Shown here one piece after another: positions 42,425 through 51,159 of a DNA stretch of 64,000 bases (its first letter is position 1; each line of letters opens with the position of its first letter). The notes below the pieces were generated by a model, which had not been told where the DNA came from, ran no database searches, and saw only the letters and a program-made list of their open reading frames with translations. The stretch spans positions 1-64,000 of the forward strand of contig JAAZEM010000139.1 in the NCBI GenBank assembly GCA_012512265.1, read 5' to 3'. The stretch comes from Armatimonadota bacterium (GTDB lineage Bacteria > Armatimonadota > JAAZEB01). The position numbers and the translations under genes are program-made.

Positions 42425-43345
42425 ATGATGGAACGAGCCCCGCAACTCGGGGATCTACTGGTCAGCGTCGGCATCATCAGCAGAGATCAGCTCGCGCAAG
42501 CTCTCGAGTACCAGAAGCAGTACGGTGGGATGCTCGGTCAGGTGCTGGTCAAGTTGGGGGCATGCACGGACGACGACATCCGGGGGGCGCTGGAGGCGCA
42601 GCAGAGGCGCACGCCACTGGCGCAGAGACTGGCGGTCATCAAGGGAAGGCAGGGCGCCATGGATGTGCTGGCGACTGCCTCCCCGGAGGTCGCCTGGCGC
42701 TTCTTCCAGCTCCATGAGCGCGAGATGCGCCGGATCGCCAAGGATGTGCAGGACGTCTGCCAGTTGTTGGGAGGGATGGGCCTGCAGATCGATGCCGCGC
42801 GCAAGACGCTGGCAGAGGAACCGGCGGGCATCGATGGCGTGCTCCGCCAGATCTGGGAGCAGCTCTCGGTTGTGGTACGCGAGCTGGGCTACTATTCCGT
42901 CGAACTCGCGCCGGCCGCCCTGGAGGAGGGGAACCTGCTAACCCTCCTGAAGCAGTATGCCGCTCACTACCACACCTGCTATGGAGGCAATCTCGAAATC
43001 GGCCTGCGCAGTGATGACCTGCGCATGTCCAATCAGACGGCGCTTGGCCTCTTCCGCGCGCTCCAGTCGTTGATGCGGGGTATCGGAAACAGCGAAGCGG
43101 ACCGGAACGCGTGCATCTACCTCTCGGTGGAGGGTGAGCAGGCGGTGGCCGTCATCGAGTTCGAGCGGCTCCGCTTTAGCAGCGGCGGCATGGGCGATCC
43201 CGTCGGCGAGCTGGAGGAGTGGATCGCCCTCCTTGGCGGGCACACAGAGCGCGAGGAGCATGTCGACCGGATCCGAATCACCTGCCGTGCTCCCGTGGGC
43301 CCAGTGCCTCCCGGCCCGCGTGCCGGCACCATCGTGGTGTCGTAA
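42425..43345 (+). CDS. MshEN (GspE N-terminal)-domain protein fused to a degenerate kinase-like region
   Basis: 306 residues. Residues 6-60 are a GspE/MshE N-terminal domain (LGDLLVSVGIISRDQLAQAL, then LGQVLVKLGACTDDDIRGAL), a fold that in MshE binds c-di-GMP. Residues about 95-165 are helical like a histidine-kinase dimerisation region. Residues 165-270 resemble a NarX-type ATPase domain (ELAPAALEEGNLLTLLKQYA, LGLFRALQSLMRGIGNSEAD) but lack the N-box and G-box glycines. No phosphorylatable His is clear. It may be a signal adaptor. Start at ATG 42425 or 42428. It is monocistronic and flanked by repeat pairs. Confidence 0.65.
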   Translation: MMERAPQLGDLLVSVGIISRDQLAQALEYQKQYGGMLGQVLVKLGACTDDDIRGALEAQQRRTPLAQRLAVIKGRQGAMDVLATASPEVAWRFFQLHEREMRRIAKDVQDVCQLLGGMGLQIDAARKTLAEEPAGIDGVLRQIWEQLSVVVRELGYYSVELAPAALEEGNLLTLLKQYAAHYHTCYGGNLEIGLRSDDLRMSNQTALGLFRALQSLMRGIGNSEADRNACIYLSVEGEQAVAVIEFERLRFSSGGMGDPVGELEEWIALLGGHTEREEHVDRIRITCRAPVGPVPPGPRAGTIVVS

Positions 43346-43381
43346 CATTGCCCGCCGCACGCGGCCGCTACCCGGAAAGCT

Positions 43382-43446
43382 GCGCGCGCGGAGCTCAAAG
43401 CTCCGCGCTGCTTCTCTACAAAGCCCCTGCGGGGCTCCCACTCCTG
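43382..43446 (-). repeat. Two-hairpin intergenic repeat, type A (minus orientation)
   Basis: Minus strand: AGCCCCGCAGGGGCTTTGTAG, AGAAGCAGCGCGG, hairpin 2 GCGCGGAGCT-TTG-AGCTCCGCGC. It starts 37 nt after the upstream stop. Confidence 0.75.
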
Positions 43447-43483
43447 GCCCGTGCCTTCCCGGGTTATCCGGGCGTGTAGGCTG

Positions 43484-43540
43484 GCCCAGCCCGGACGGGC
43501 TTTGCTCACAAACAGCGCGGTGATTTAGCGCCGTCCGCCG
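43484..43540 (+). repeat. Two-hairpin intergenic repeat, type B (plus orientation)
   Basis: AGCCCGGACGGGCT, then TTGCTCACAAACAGCGCGG and TGATTTAGCGCCG. It is head to head with the type A copy at 43382 and lies 33 nt from the end of the radical SAM gene. Confidence 0.7.
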
Positions 43541-43572
43541 GCTTCGAGGCTTCTGATTCCTTGTCTCAGCTC

Positions 43573-46167
43573 CTACGGGACGCTTTCCTCGCGTGGCATC
43601 ACGGGCTCCAGGCGGTCGCCATCACCCAGGTAGCTCTCCAGCTTGCGCACGCGCAGCGGCGCCTGGCCGGGGGAGAAGAGCACGGCGACCAGATCGGCTG
43701 GTCGGATGCTTGCCCCGTTGCCCTCGCGTAGTAGCATCTCCAGGAGAACGGAGCCATCTGGCGCCGGGCGGGCGGAAAGCTCCAGGACGCCGGCACGCAG
43801 GTCGATCTGCTGTGGCCCTTTGGGACGCTCGCGGGTGATCGGATACTCTTTCCGCGCGAGGAAGCTCTCCACACGTTCATGGGCCACGCGCCCGTCCACC
43901 ACTTCCCGCGGCACGGTCACCTCGTACCGCACGGCGCGGATCGCCGCGGAGAGGGAAGGTGCGCGCAGCGGCACCTCTCTCGCCTCCAGCACGCGGATTC
44001 CGTCCGGGAGCAGCGCGTTGATCCTCTGCGCAAACGCGACCGGGTCCAGGCGCTCATTCAGAACGACATCGACATATTCGGCGGTGCTCTCCACGCCGAC
44101 GGCGAGCGCGGTGCCGAAGGCGAGTTTGGGCTGGGGATGGTACCCCTGCGAATAGGCCAGGGGCGCCCGGGCGCGGCGCAAGGCGCGCGTCCACACGCCC
44201 ACCGTTTCGAGGTGGGAGAGGAGCCGGGCGCGCGCCTCCTTGGCAAACCGGAAGCGGATCCGCTGCGCGGGATCGAGCGCCGGCCGGTCCGGAAGGGGGA
44301 GGGGCGTCCACTCTCGCTCTTCCTGGGCCCCTTCGCGGCTGTTCTTTCGCATCTCGGCGCAAAGGTGAGGCGTGTGTTCCAGAACGCCGCACTGATGGCA
44401 ACGGTCGCGCCGGCAATCAAGGGTCAACTGTTCGAGGCGCGAACGCTGGCGTTCCGCCAGGAGGTAGTCGCGGGTGACCAGGATATCCAGGTGCTCCCAG
44501 GGAAGTGGCGTCGCGGGATCGCGCTCGCGCAGGTAGTCATCGGGGTTGAGACCGACCGCGGCGAAGGCCTCCTGCCAGCGCGCGAAATCGAAGTGCTCGC
44601 TCCAGGCATCCATGCGGGCGCCACGGCGCCACGCCTCCAACAGGGCCGCCCCAACACGGCGATCACCTCGCGCGAAGACCCCCTCGAGATAGGATGCGAA
44701 GGCATCATGCCGGCCGAACTTCACGCTGCCGCGCAGGCGCTCGGCCAGGATGCGCTGCTTCGCCTGTGTCTCCGCGAGGGAGATCTGCCGCTCCCACTGG
44801 AAGGGCGTGTGCGGCCGCGGCACGAAGGTGGAGACGCCCAGGTTGATGCGCGCATTGCGCCGGAAGCGACGCCCGTGGGCAAGCACGCGCCGCGATAGCT
44901 CCGCGATGGCGGCCACGTCTTCCTCCGTCTCCGTCGGGAGGCCGATCATGAAATAGAGCTTCACCACCTCCCAGCCGCGCAGGAAGACCTCGCCGGTCGT
45001 CTCCAGGAGATCCTCATCGGTGATCCCCTTGTTGATCACCGCGCGCAGGCGCGGCGTGGCCGCTTCAGGCGCGAAGGTGAGCCCCGATTTGCGCACGCTT
45101 TGCACCATCTCCACCAGATCCACGGAGAAGGAGTCGAGACGGAGCGACGGGAGCGAGATGGCGGTGCCCCAGGGCGTGGCCGCCTCGACCGTCTGGGCCA
45201 CCAGCGCGCGCACGCGCGAGTAGTCGCACGTGCTCAGGCTGGCGAGGGCGATCTCCTCGTAGCCGGTGGCGCGCAGCGCGGCCTCTTGCAGCTCGCGCAG
45301 CGTCTTCAGGGAGCGCTCGCGCACGGGTCGGTTCATCATCCCCGCCTGGCAGAAGCGGCACCCCTGCGTGCAGCCCCGGAGGACCTCCAGCGAGACGCGA
45401 TCATGCACCTGCTGGGTGAAGGGCACCACGTACTCCGTGGGAAAAGGGGCGCCCTCCAGGGCGACGACGCGCTTTCGCACCTTCGGGCCGACGGGGAGAA
45501 CCGTGCCGTCTGGCAACGTCCGCGTCTCGTAGAGCGCGGGGACGTAGACCCCCTCGATTTCGGCCAGCCGGCGCAGGCGCTCGGCGCGAGGGACGCCTTT
45601 CGTGGCGCGCAGGGCCTCCGCGATCTCGACGATCACCTCCTCGCCATCGCCAATCGCGAAGGCATCGATGAAATCGGCGAGTGGCTCGGGGTTGAGCGCG
45701 CACGGGCCGCCGGCCAGGATGATCGGGTGGCGATCCTCCCGCTGGCTCGACTGGAGCGGAATGCCGGCCAGATCGAGCATGTTGAGCAGGTTCGTATAGC
45801 AGAGCTCATACTGCAGTGTAAAGCCGATGCAGTCAAACTGGGCCAACGGCGTCCGGCTCTCTAGCGAGAAGAGTGGCAGGCGCCGCTCGCGCAGGATCGC
45901 CTCCAGGTCAAGCCCGGGGGCATAGACGCGCTCCGCCTGCACGCCCTCGCGGCGATTCAGGATGTCGTACAGGATCAAGAGCCCCAGGTTCGGCAGCCCG
46001 AGGTCGTACAGGTCCGGAAAGGCGAGCGCGATCCGCACGTCGTCCGTCGCGGCATCCTTGCGGGTGGCATTCACCTCACACCCCAGATAGCGGCTCGGCT
46101 TCTCCACCCGGGGCAGGATTTCATCTTCCAGTATACGCGACAACTCGGATGCAGTGATTGAATTCAT
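43573..46167 (-). CDS. Radical SAM protein (TIGR03960 type) fused to a DUF2344 domain
   Basis: 864 residues. The N-terminal part (to about 640) is a B12-binding-type radical SAM protein; the cluster motif C-x3-C-x2-C lies in RGCTQGCRFCQAG, with FAPEAATPRLR and YFMIGLPTETEED further on. The C-terminal 220 residues match the DUF2344/TIGR03936 domain (RIRFRFAKEARARLLSHLE, AYSQGYHPQPKLAFG). These two units are often adjacent or fused. A role in RNA modification has been suggested but is unproven. I chose ATG 46167 (GGGAGAG site) over ATG 46185, because the -10 box of the promoter covers 46185. Confidence 0.9.
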   Translation of the reverse strand: MNSITASELSRILEDEILPRVEKPSRYLGCEVNATRKDAATDDVRIALAFPDLYDLGLPNLGLLILYDILNRREGVQAERVYAPGLDLEAILRERRLPLFSLESRTPLAQFDCIGFTLQYELCYTNLLNMLDLAGIPLQSSQREDRHPIILAGGPCALNPEPLADFIDAFAIGDGEEVIVEIAEALRATKGVPRAERLRRLAEIEGVYVPALYETRTLPDGTVLPVGPKVRKRVVALEGAPFPTEYVVPFTQQVHDRVSLEVLRGCTQGCRFCQAGMMNRPVRERSLKTLRELQEAALRATGYEEIALASLSTCDYSRVRALVAQTVEAATPWGTAISLPSLRLDSFSVDLVEMVQSVRKSGLTFAPEAATPRLRAVINKGITDEDLLETTGEVFLRGWEVVKLYFMIGLPTETEEDVAAIAELSRRVLAHGRRFRRNARINLGVSTFVPRPHTPFQWERQISLAETQAKQRILAERLRGSVKFGRHDAFASYLEGVFARGDRRVGAALLEAWRRGARMDAWSEHFDFARWQEAFAAVGLNPDDYLRERDPATPLPWEHLDILVTRDYLLAERQRSRLEQLTLDCRRDRCHQCGVLEHTPHLCAEMRKNSREGAQEEREWTPLPLPDRPALDPAQRIRFRFAKEARARLLSHLETVGVWTRALRRARAPLAYSQGYHPQPKLAFGTALAVGVESTAEYVDVVLNERLDPVAFAQRINALLPDGIRVLEAREVPLRAPSLSAAIRAVRYEVTVPREVVDGRVAHERVESFLARKEYPITRERPKGPQQIDLRAGVLELSARPAPDGSVLLEMLLREGNGASIRPADLVAVLFSPGQAPLRVRKLESYLGDGDRLEPVMPREESVP

Positions 46168-46183
46168 GAACTCTCCCACGCTC

Positions 46184-46213
46184 ATTCTAGCAGCCAGACT
46201 CAGGGAAAGTCAA
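46184..46213 (-). promoter_or_regulatory. Promoter of the radical SAM gene
   Basis: Minus strand TTGACT (46213-46208), an 18-nt spacer, TAGAAT (46189-46184). The predicted transcript starts about 10 nt before ATG 46167. Confidence 0.75.
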
Positions 46214-46492
46214 CCTGCGACCTCGCCGATCTCGCGCCGGCCGTGGTGCCACGGAAGAAGGAGACGGGCACGGATGGGCCGAGAGGGCGCGCCTAGGACC
46301 CGGAGAAGGTGCGGGCGCCCCGCGTGACCCAGGCCGCCGCCTATCGCCCTGGCTTGCAGGAAGAGGGACGCCGGTGTCGTATTAGGCCTATGGGCCCCCT
46401 CGAGCGCGCACGGCGTGGCGTGACTCTTTTCGGGGGCCGGTGGTGAGTGGTGTCGCGATTCGGGATGGGCAGCTGCGCCCGGTCGCGGGTGC

Positions 46493-47800
46493 ATGGATGG
46501 GCAGAACCGAACAGTGACAGAGAAATGGGAGCCGGCGGGCCCGAGAAAGCAGATCGCGCGGCGCAACTTCTGGGCGTGGGTGCTTCACCAGGCGCTCTAC
46601 CGCGTTGGCTGGCAGTTCAAGATGGAGGCGACGATGATCGCCGGGCTGGTGAGCTACCTCTCCAGCTCGCCGGCGATCATCGGCATCTTCTCGACGGCGA
46701 GTTCCATCGGGCGCTGCGCGGGTCCGTTCCTGGTCACCCCTTGGGTGGATCGCTCACCGCTGAAAAAACGGTGCGTCCTCTGGCTTTGGGCGGGAGTGGT
46801 CGTCTCATGGGGTGCCGGCGCGGTCTATTTCTGGCTCCCACAGGCTGAGGATCGTGCCGCCGCACTGTGGTGGTTCTTTATCACCTACTCCCTCTTTTTC
46901 ACCTTCCTCGGATGCGCGGGCGTGGCGCAGGGGGCGCTCCTGGGCAAGATCATCCCCGCGGGTCGGCGCGGCTCCGCGCTTAGCGCGGCACACACGATCT
47001 CAGGCCCCGTGAATCTCCTGGCGATCCTCGGCGTCTATTCACTTCTGCGCTCGGGGGCGTTTCCCACGCCGCGGAACTACGCGTTTTCCTTCACCGTGAC
47101 CACGTTCCTCTTCGTGCTCTCCGGACTGGCGATCGTGCGGGCGCATGAGAAGCCCTCGGATTGCCGGGATGGGAGCGCCGGGCTACGCGCGCGCCTCAGG
47201 TACGCGCGGAAGATGGTGGACACCAACCGCGACTACCGCATCCTGCTGCTCATCCAGATCCTGCTGGGGTTCGGCGGGGGAGCGCTCTCCTTCTATACCG
47301 CCTACGGCAAGCAGGTGGGCAGCATTCACGACTCCAACGTCCTCCTGGCCACCTTCCTGCAGGTCCTCTTCCAATCCAGCGCCGCCGCCTTCCTCGGGCG
47401 AGTTGCCGACCGCCGGGGCAACCGCGCGGTGATCCGCAGCCTCCTGTGGGTGGAGGCCATGACACCGGTGAGCACCGTGCTGACAGCGACGCTCTTTCCA
47501 GGTACCCCCGCTTACCTGCTGGTGTACTGCATGGTGGGCCTGCGCTTCCCCGTCTTCGACGTGATCACCAACTACCTGCTCGAGATCGTTCCTCAGGAAG
47601 ACCATGCGCTCGCGCTCGGCACGGCAAACACAATTCTCCTGGTGACGGTGGGCTCGCCGCTCATCCTCGGCATGATCGCCGGATACGCGGGCTATCCCGT
47701 CATCATGCTCACCGCGGCCGCGATCTTGTGCGCCGCCGCCATCGCTGCCTTCTACTTGGGCGAGCCGCGGGCGCGCGCCTCCGCGACAACGCGGCTGTAA
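46493..47800 (+). CDS. Major facilitator superfamily transporter
   Basis: 435 residues with about 12 membrane segments in two halves. The A-like motif between helices 2 and 3 reads VTPWVDRSPLKKR, and the second half has GRVADRRGNRAVIRSL, the clearest MFS loop. Substrate unknown. There is no strong ribosome site at the ATG, and the 20-residue polar N-terminus may be partly untranslated. It has no functional neighbour: the genes on both sides point the other way. The 325-nt upstream gap contains a degenerate CACGGATG repeat at about 46249-46280. Confidence 0.85.
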   Translation: MDGQNRTVTEKWEPAGPRKQIARRNFWAWVLHQALYRVGWQFKMEATMIAGLVSYLSSSPAIIGIFSTASSIGRCAGPFLVTPWVDRSPLKKRCVLWLWAGVVVSWGAGAVYFWLPQAEDRAAALWWFFITYSLFFTFLGCAGVAQGALLGKIIPAGRRGSALSAAHTISGPVNLLAILGVYSLLRSGAFPTPRNYAFSFTVTTFLFVLSGLAIVRAHEKPSDCRDGSAGLRARLRYARKMVDTNRDYRILLLIQILLGFGGGALSFYTAYGKQVGSIHDSNVLLATFLQVLFQSSAAAFLGRVADRRGNRAVIRSLLWVEAMTPVSTVLTATLFPGTPAYLLVYCMVGLRFPVFDVITNYLLEIVPQEDHALALGTANTILLVTVGSPLILGMIAGYAGYPVIMLTAAAILCAAAIAAFYLGEPRARASATTRL

Positions 47801-47854
47801 TCGCGGCTTCGCGCGCCGGCAGGGGCGTTGTTCGACAGGCGTTCGGGGAGAGGG

Positions 47855-49888
47855 CTACTCGAAAACGCGCCCGGAGCGATACGCCTCCCAGGTGTTCTCG
47901 AACCAGAACTCCGACTCGGGAATGGGGCGCACGGGTACGGCGCGGGTGTGGAACTCGCCGTCCTCACCGAGCCAGACCTCTAGAATCTCCTCGCGCAGGG
48001 CGGGGTTTTCCGGACCAAAGCGCCACTCGCTGCCCAACGCGGGGTGGGGGAGGATCCCTTTCGGATCGGCGACGAGGTGCGAGCCGCGGCTGCCGCTCCC
48101 GCGCGCAATCAGATCGCGAATGGCGGTCAGGTAGCCCAGATGCGCCACGCACATCGCCTCGACGCGGAGCTGGCGCAGGAAATGCCGGCGCCGTTCGATC
48201 CGGAGGCCATCGCGGCGAATCTCGACCAGGAGGCGGCTGGCCGCATCCACCGCGCGCGCTGCCCCCTCCAGGCTGCGCGAGACGCCGCCGAAGTCGGTCA
48301 TGCGCTGCTGAATCTCTCGCTGCACTTCTTCAGCGCGGCGCGGGGCGCTTTCGGCGCGGCGGATCCCGGCGCGGATCGCCTCCAGCTTGGCGGCTACGGT
48401 ATCTCCAACGGCGCTCAGGAACTCGGAAACGGAGGGCACGCGGGGGCCATAGGCGTGCGCGATCCGCTGGGCGGCGCGCAGTCCGCCCACCTGCCCGGCG
48501 TTGAGCGCCGAGCCGCCGGGGCGCTTCACGCCGTGCGTGCCTGCCTGCTCACCGATGACGAAGAGGTGAGATACGTTGCTCTCCCACCAGCGGTCCACGG
48601 CAAACCCGCCATTGTTGTGCTGGGCGCAGACGGCAATCTCCAGCGGCTCTCGCGTCAGGTCCACGCCGCGGTTGCGATACAGCTCGATGCTCGGCGGGTT
48701 CATCCGCTCCAGGCGCTGGATCGGTGTCTCTTGCAGGGCACCAGAGCGCTCCAGGTAGAGGCGGGCCTCGGGCTCCAGGTCCGAGAGGGAGAACGGTTCC
48801 AGCCGGCCCGTTGCCATCGGGTTGCGCGTGAAATCCATCCAGACGCGCCGGCCGAGGTCGCGGCGCTCGTGCTCCACCAGAATATCGATGAGCGAGGAGC
48901 CAAACCCGGCCACTTTGTCCGGATCGAACGGCCACTGGTAGCCCTTGAGGAAGATAGCGGTCGCCAGGGCGCGCATGCTAGGGAAGTAATCGTTGAGGAA
49001 CTCGCGCGGGTTGCTCCCGTCCGGGTCGGTGCTGTAGTACCGCGGGATGACCTGCTGATAGGTGCCAGAGAGGTTCCAGCGCGGCGTGAGCGACGCCAGT
49101 CCGAACTGTGATTCAGTGAGGTTGTGCGCAACAGCCCCTGCTTCGAAGCAGATGCCGTGCGCGCCCATCTGATACCGCGGGTACACCGAAACGGCATACA
49201 TCTCGCCTGGGCCGCCGGTGGCCATCACGACGTTCTCGGCGTTGAAGAGCGTGAGCCCAAAGCCCTCTTCTTCGGCATCTTTGTGGTTAACCGCCAGCAC
49301 GCCGATGCAGCGCCTGGCCTTGCCTTCGCCCACGGTGAGGAGAGCAATCGCTTCGTAGGGCGCGAGGATGGGGATGCCGAAGCGGCGCACCTGCGCCAGC
49401 GACTTCTGCACCATGAAGCGCGAGGTCCATGGCCCGGCCGACGTGGCGCGCTGGCGCGGATCATGGTCGGTCTTGTAGCCGACAAAGCCGCCGCGCTCGT
49501 TGTGCGGGAAGGGCACGCCCTTTTCAACGAGGTGGTAGAACTCGCGCAGCGAGTTCTCTCCCTCGATCAGGGCGAGGTCGCCGTGGGTGCATCCGCCCTG
49601 GGTGAGAGTCAGGGCAAAGTCGTGCGGCGTGTCCGGCGTCTTCCCCTGTATGCCCAGCTTGTAGTAAGTCTGCTTGTCGGAGCCAGAGCAGTTGGATGCG
49701 CCGGCGCCCAGACCGGCGGTGACGATGCAGAGGAGCTCCTCCGGGCGAGTCTCGCCACGCTCCTGGAAGAAGCGGTAGAGGTGCTCGGCGCAGTTGAGCG
49801 CCGCGGCGCCGGAGCCGACGATCACCGTGTTGGTGGAGTACACCGGGAGGGAGAGCTCCCCCAGATGGAAAAGAGTTCGCTGCAGCAT
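47855..49888 (-). CDS. FAD-dependent oxidoreductase, fumarate reductase/aspartate oxidase-like
   Basis: 677 residues. The FAD dinucleotide fold is near the N-terminus (NTVIVGSGAAALNCAEHLY), with the second glycine motif VVMATGGPGEMY and the C-terminal FAD part GTHGVKRPGGSALNAGQVGG. The helical region (RAEEVQREIQQRMTDFGG) matches the third domain of the SdhA/FrdA/NadB family. No FrdB or membrane anchor gene is nearby, so it is not a standard succinate dehydrogenase. The N-terminal SNCSGSDKQTYYKLG stretch is not typical of NadB. Substrate unknown. GAGGGT precedes the ATG. Confidence 0.83.
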   Translation of the reverse strand: MLQRTLFHLGELSLPVYSTNTVIVGSGAAALNCAEHLYRFFQERGETRPEELLCIVTAGLGAGASNCSGSDKQTYYKLGIQGKTPDTPHDFALTLTQGGCTHGDLALIEGENSLREFYHLVEKGVPFPHNERGGFVGYKTDHDPRQRATSAGPWTSRFMVQKSLAQVRRFGIPILAPYEAIALLTVGEGKARRCIGVLAVNHKDAEEEGFGLTLFNAENVVMATGGPGEMYAVSVYPRYQMGAHGICFEAGAVAHNLTESQFGLASLTPRWNLSGTYQQVIPRYYSTDPDGSNPREFLNDYFPSMRALATAIFLKGYQWPFDPDKVAGFGSSLIDILVEHERRDLGRRVWMDFTRNPMATGRLEPFSLSDLEPEARLYLERSGALQETPIQRLERMNPPSIELYRNRGVDLTREPLEIAVCAQHNNGGFAVDRWWESNVSHLFVIGEQAGTHGVKRPGGSALNAGQVGGLRAAQRIAHAYGPRVPSVSEFLSAVGDTVAAKLEAIRAGIRRAESAPRRAEEVQREIQQRMTDFGGVSRSLEGAARAVDAASRLLVEIRRDGLRIERRRHFLRQLRVEAMCVAHLGYLTAIRDLIARGSGSRGSHLVADPKGILPHPALGSEWRFGPENPALREEILEVWLGEDGEFHTRAVPVRPIPESEFWFENTWEAYRSGRVFE

Positions 49889-50005
49889 ACCCTCGGCTTC
49901 GCCACCCGCCGGCTATTCTCCTGGGTACCGAAGTCCATGGGATGCGCGGCCGAGGGAAGGAGAGCCAGGGGAAAGGGCCTCGTGCTATGGGCGCGTCGGG
50001 ATCTC

Positions 50006-50446
50006 TTATCGGGATGTCTCCGGAGCAGAGATCACCGCGGTGCGCTCCTCCGGGAGCCAGTGCACCTTCGCCCCGAGTGTCTCGGCGAGAGAGCGGAGCG
50101 GCACGAACATGCGGCCGGCACGCAGGATGGGGGCGGTCTCCATCGGGATCGCCGCCCGATCCACCGTGGCCCAGGGCCGTCCGACTCTCAAACGGATGAT
50201 GCGCTCCTCATAGGTGATGGCTGCGGTTTGGGTCTCCGGGTCCCAGCGCACCGCCTCGGCCCCGAGGCGCATCGCCACCTCGCGCAACGGGAGCATCACC
50301 CGGCCGGATAGGATCACCGGCTGCGCGCTCGTGAAGGTGACCTCCTCGCCATTCACGACAACGCGCACCGGCGCACCTGCCGCGCTCATCCCCATGCAGA
50401 GGCCGGCCAGCAGGACTGCTCCAAGCACCCAGCGCCACCGCTTCAT
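50006..50446 (-). CDS. Secreted copper amine oxidase N-domain protein
   Basis: 146 residues. A signal peptide (RWRWVLGAVLLAGLCMGMSAAGA) precedes one tandem of the Cu_amine_oxidN1 repeat: VVVNGEEVTF, MLPLREVAMRLGAEAVRWD, MFVPLRSLAETLGAKVHWLPE. This domain occurs in wall-associated proteins of Firmicutes and related phyla and is not catalytic. ATG 50446 follows GGGAGG. It follows rdgB in the same direction with a 77-nt gap, so it may be the last gene of the amidase operon. Confidence 0.87.
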   Translation of the reverse strand: MKRWRWVLGAVLLAGLCMGMSAAGAPVRVVVNGEEVTFTSAQPVILSGRVMLPLREVAMRLGAEAVRWDPETQTAAITYEERIIRLRVGRPWATVDRAAIPMETAPILRAGRMFVPLRSLAETLGAKVHWLPEERTAVISAPETSR

Positions 50447-50523
50447 CACCGCGCCTCCCGCCTTTGCTTTACCCACGCTGCCCGCGAGAGAAACGCCGGG
50501 CGTGCCCCGCCGGCCGCGTGCTT

Positions 50524-51150
50524 TCAGGCTTGCTCGGGAGCGGCATCCGGGAGCATCGCCAGCAGGAGCTCGCGCGCCTGTCGGAGCGCCCGCCCGCGGT
50601 GCGAGATGCGGTTTTTCTCTTCTGGAGAGAGCTCGGCCATCGTGCGCCCAAGCTCGGGCACCAGGAAGAGGGGGTCGTAGCCGAAGCCGTTGGTGCCCCG
50701 AGGGGCCTCGGTGATCACGCCCTCGCAGGTGGCCACGGTGGAGCGCACCTCGCCCTCCGGGGATGCGATGGTGATCGCGGCGACATAGCGCGCCATGCGC
50801 CTCTCGGGGGGGATTCCGGCGAGCATCTCGAGCAAGCGAGCGTTGCGCTCGGAATCCGTCGCGTTGGGGCCGGCAAAGCGCGCGGAGTAGACGCCGGGTG
50901 CCCCATCGAGGGCGTCCACCTCCAGACCAGAGTCATCCGCGAGGGCCAGCCGGCCAGTGGCCTTGGCGACGGCACACGCCTTTTGGATCGAGTTCTCCGT
51001 GAAGGTGACTCCCGTCTCCTCGATGGCGGGCACTTCCGGGTGGTCGAGGAGCGACTCCACTTCAACCGGGAGATCGGCGAGCAACGCCCGGATCTCTCTC
51101 ACCTTGCCAGGGTTGCGCGATGCCACGACAATGGGGAACTTCTGCGACAT
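50524..51150 (-). CDS. rdgB: XTP/dITP diphosphatase (non-canonical purine NTP pyrophosphatase)
   Basis: 208 residues of the HAM1/RdgB family. It hydrolyses XTP, dITP and ITP to monophosphates. Motifs: VVASRNPGKVREI near the start, ALADDSGLEVDALDG with the catalytic Asp, GVYSARFAG, GFGYDPLF and NRISHRGRAL. It lies 9 nt after rph, the same order as in Bacillus (gerM-rph-ysnA). Complete. Confidence 0.95.
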   Translation of the reverse strand: MSQKFPIVVASRNPGKVREIRALLADLPVEVESLLDHPEVPAIEETGVTFTENSIQKACAVAKATGRLALADDSGLEVDALDGAPGVYSARFAGPNATDSERNARLLEMLAGIPPERRMARYVAAITIASPEGEVRSTVATCEGVITEAPRGTNGFGYDPLFLVPELGRTMAELSPEEKNRISHRGRALRQARELLLAMLPDAAPEQA

Positions 51151-51159
51151 GGGTACAAC

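Noticed and set aside
46168..46185. Upstream ATG of the radical SAM gene
   Set aside because: The -10 box TAGAAT covers this ATG, so it would not be transcribed, and ATG 46167 has a GGGAGAG site.
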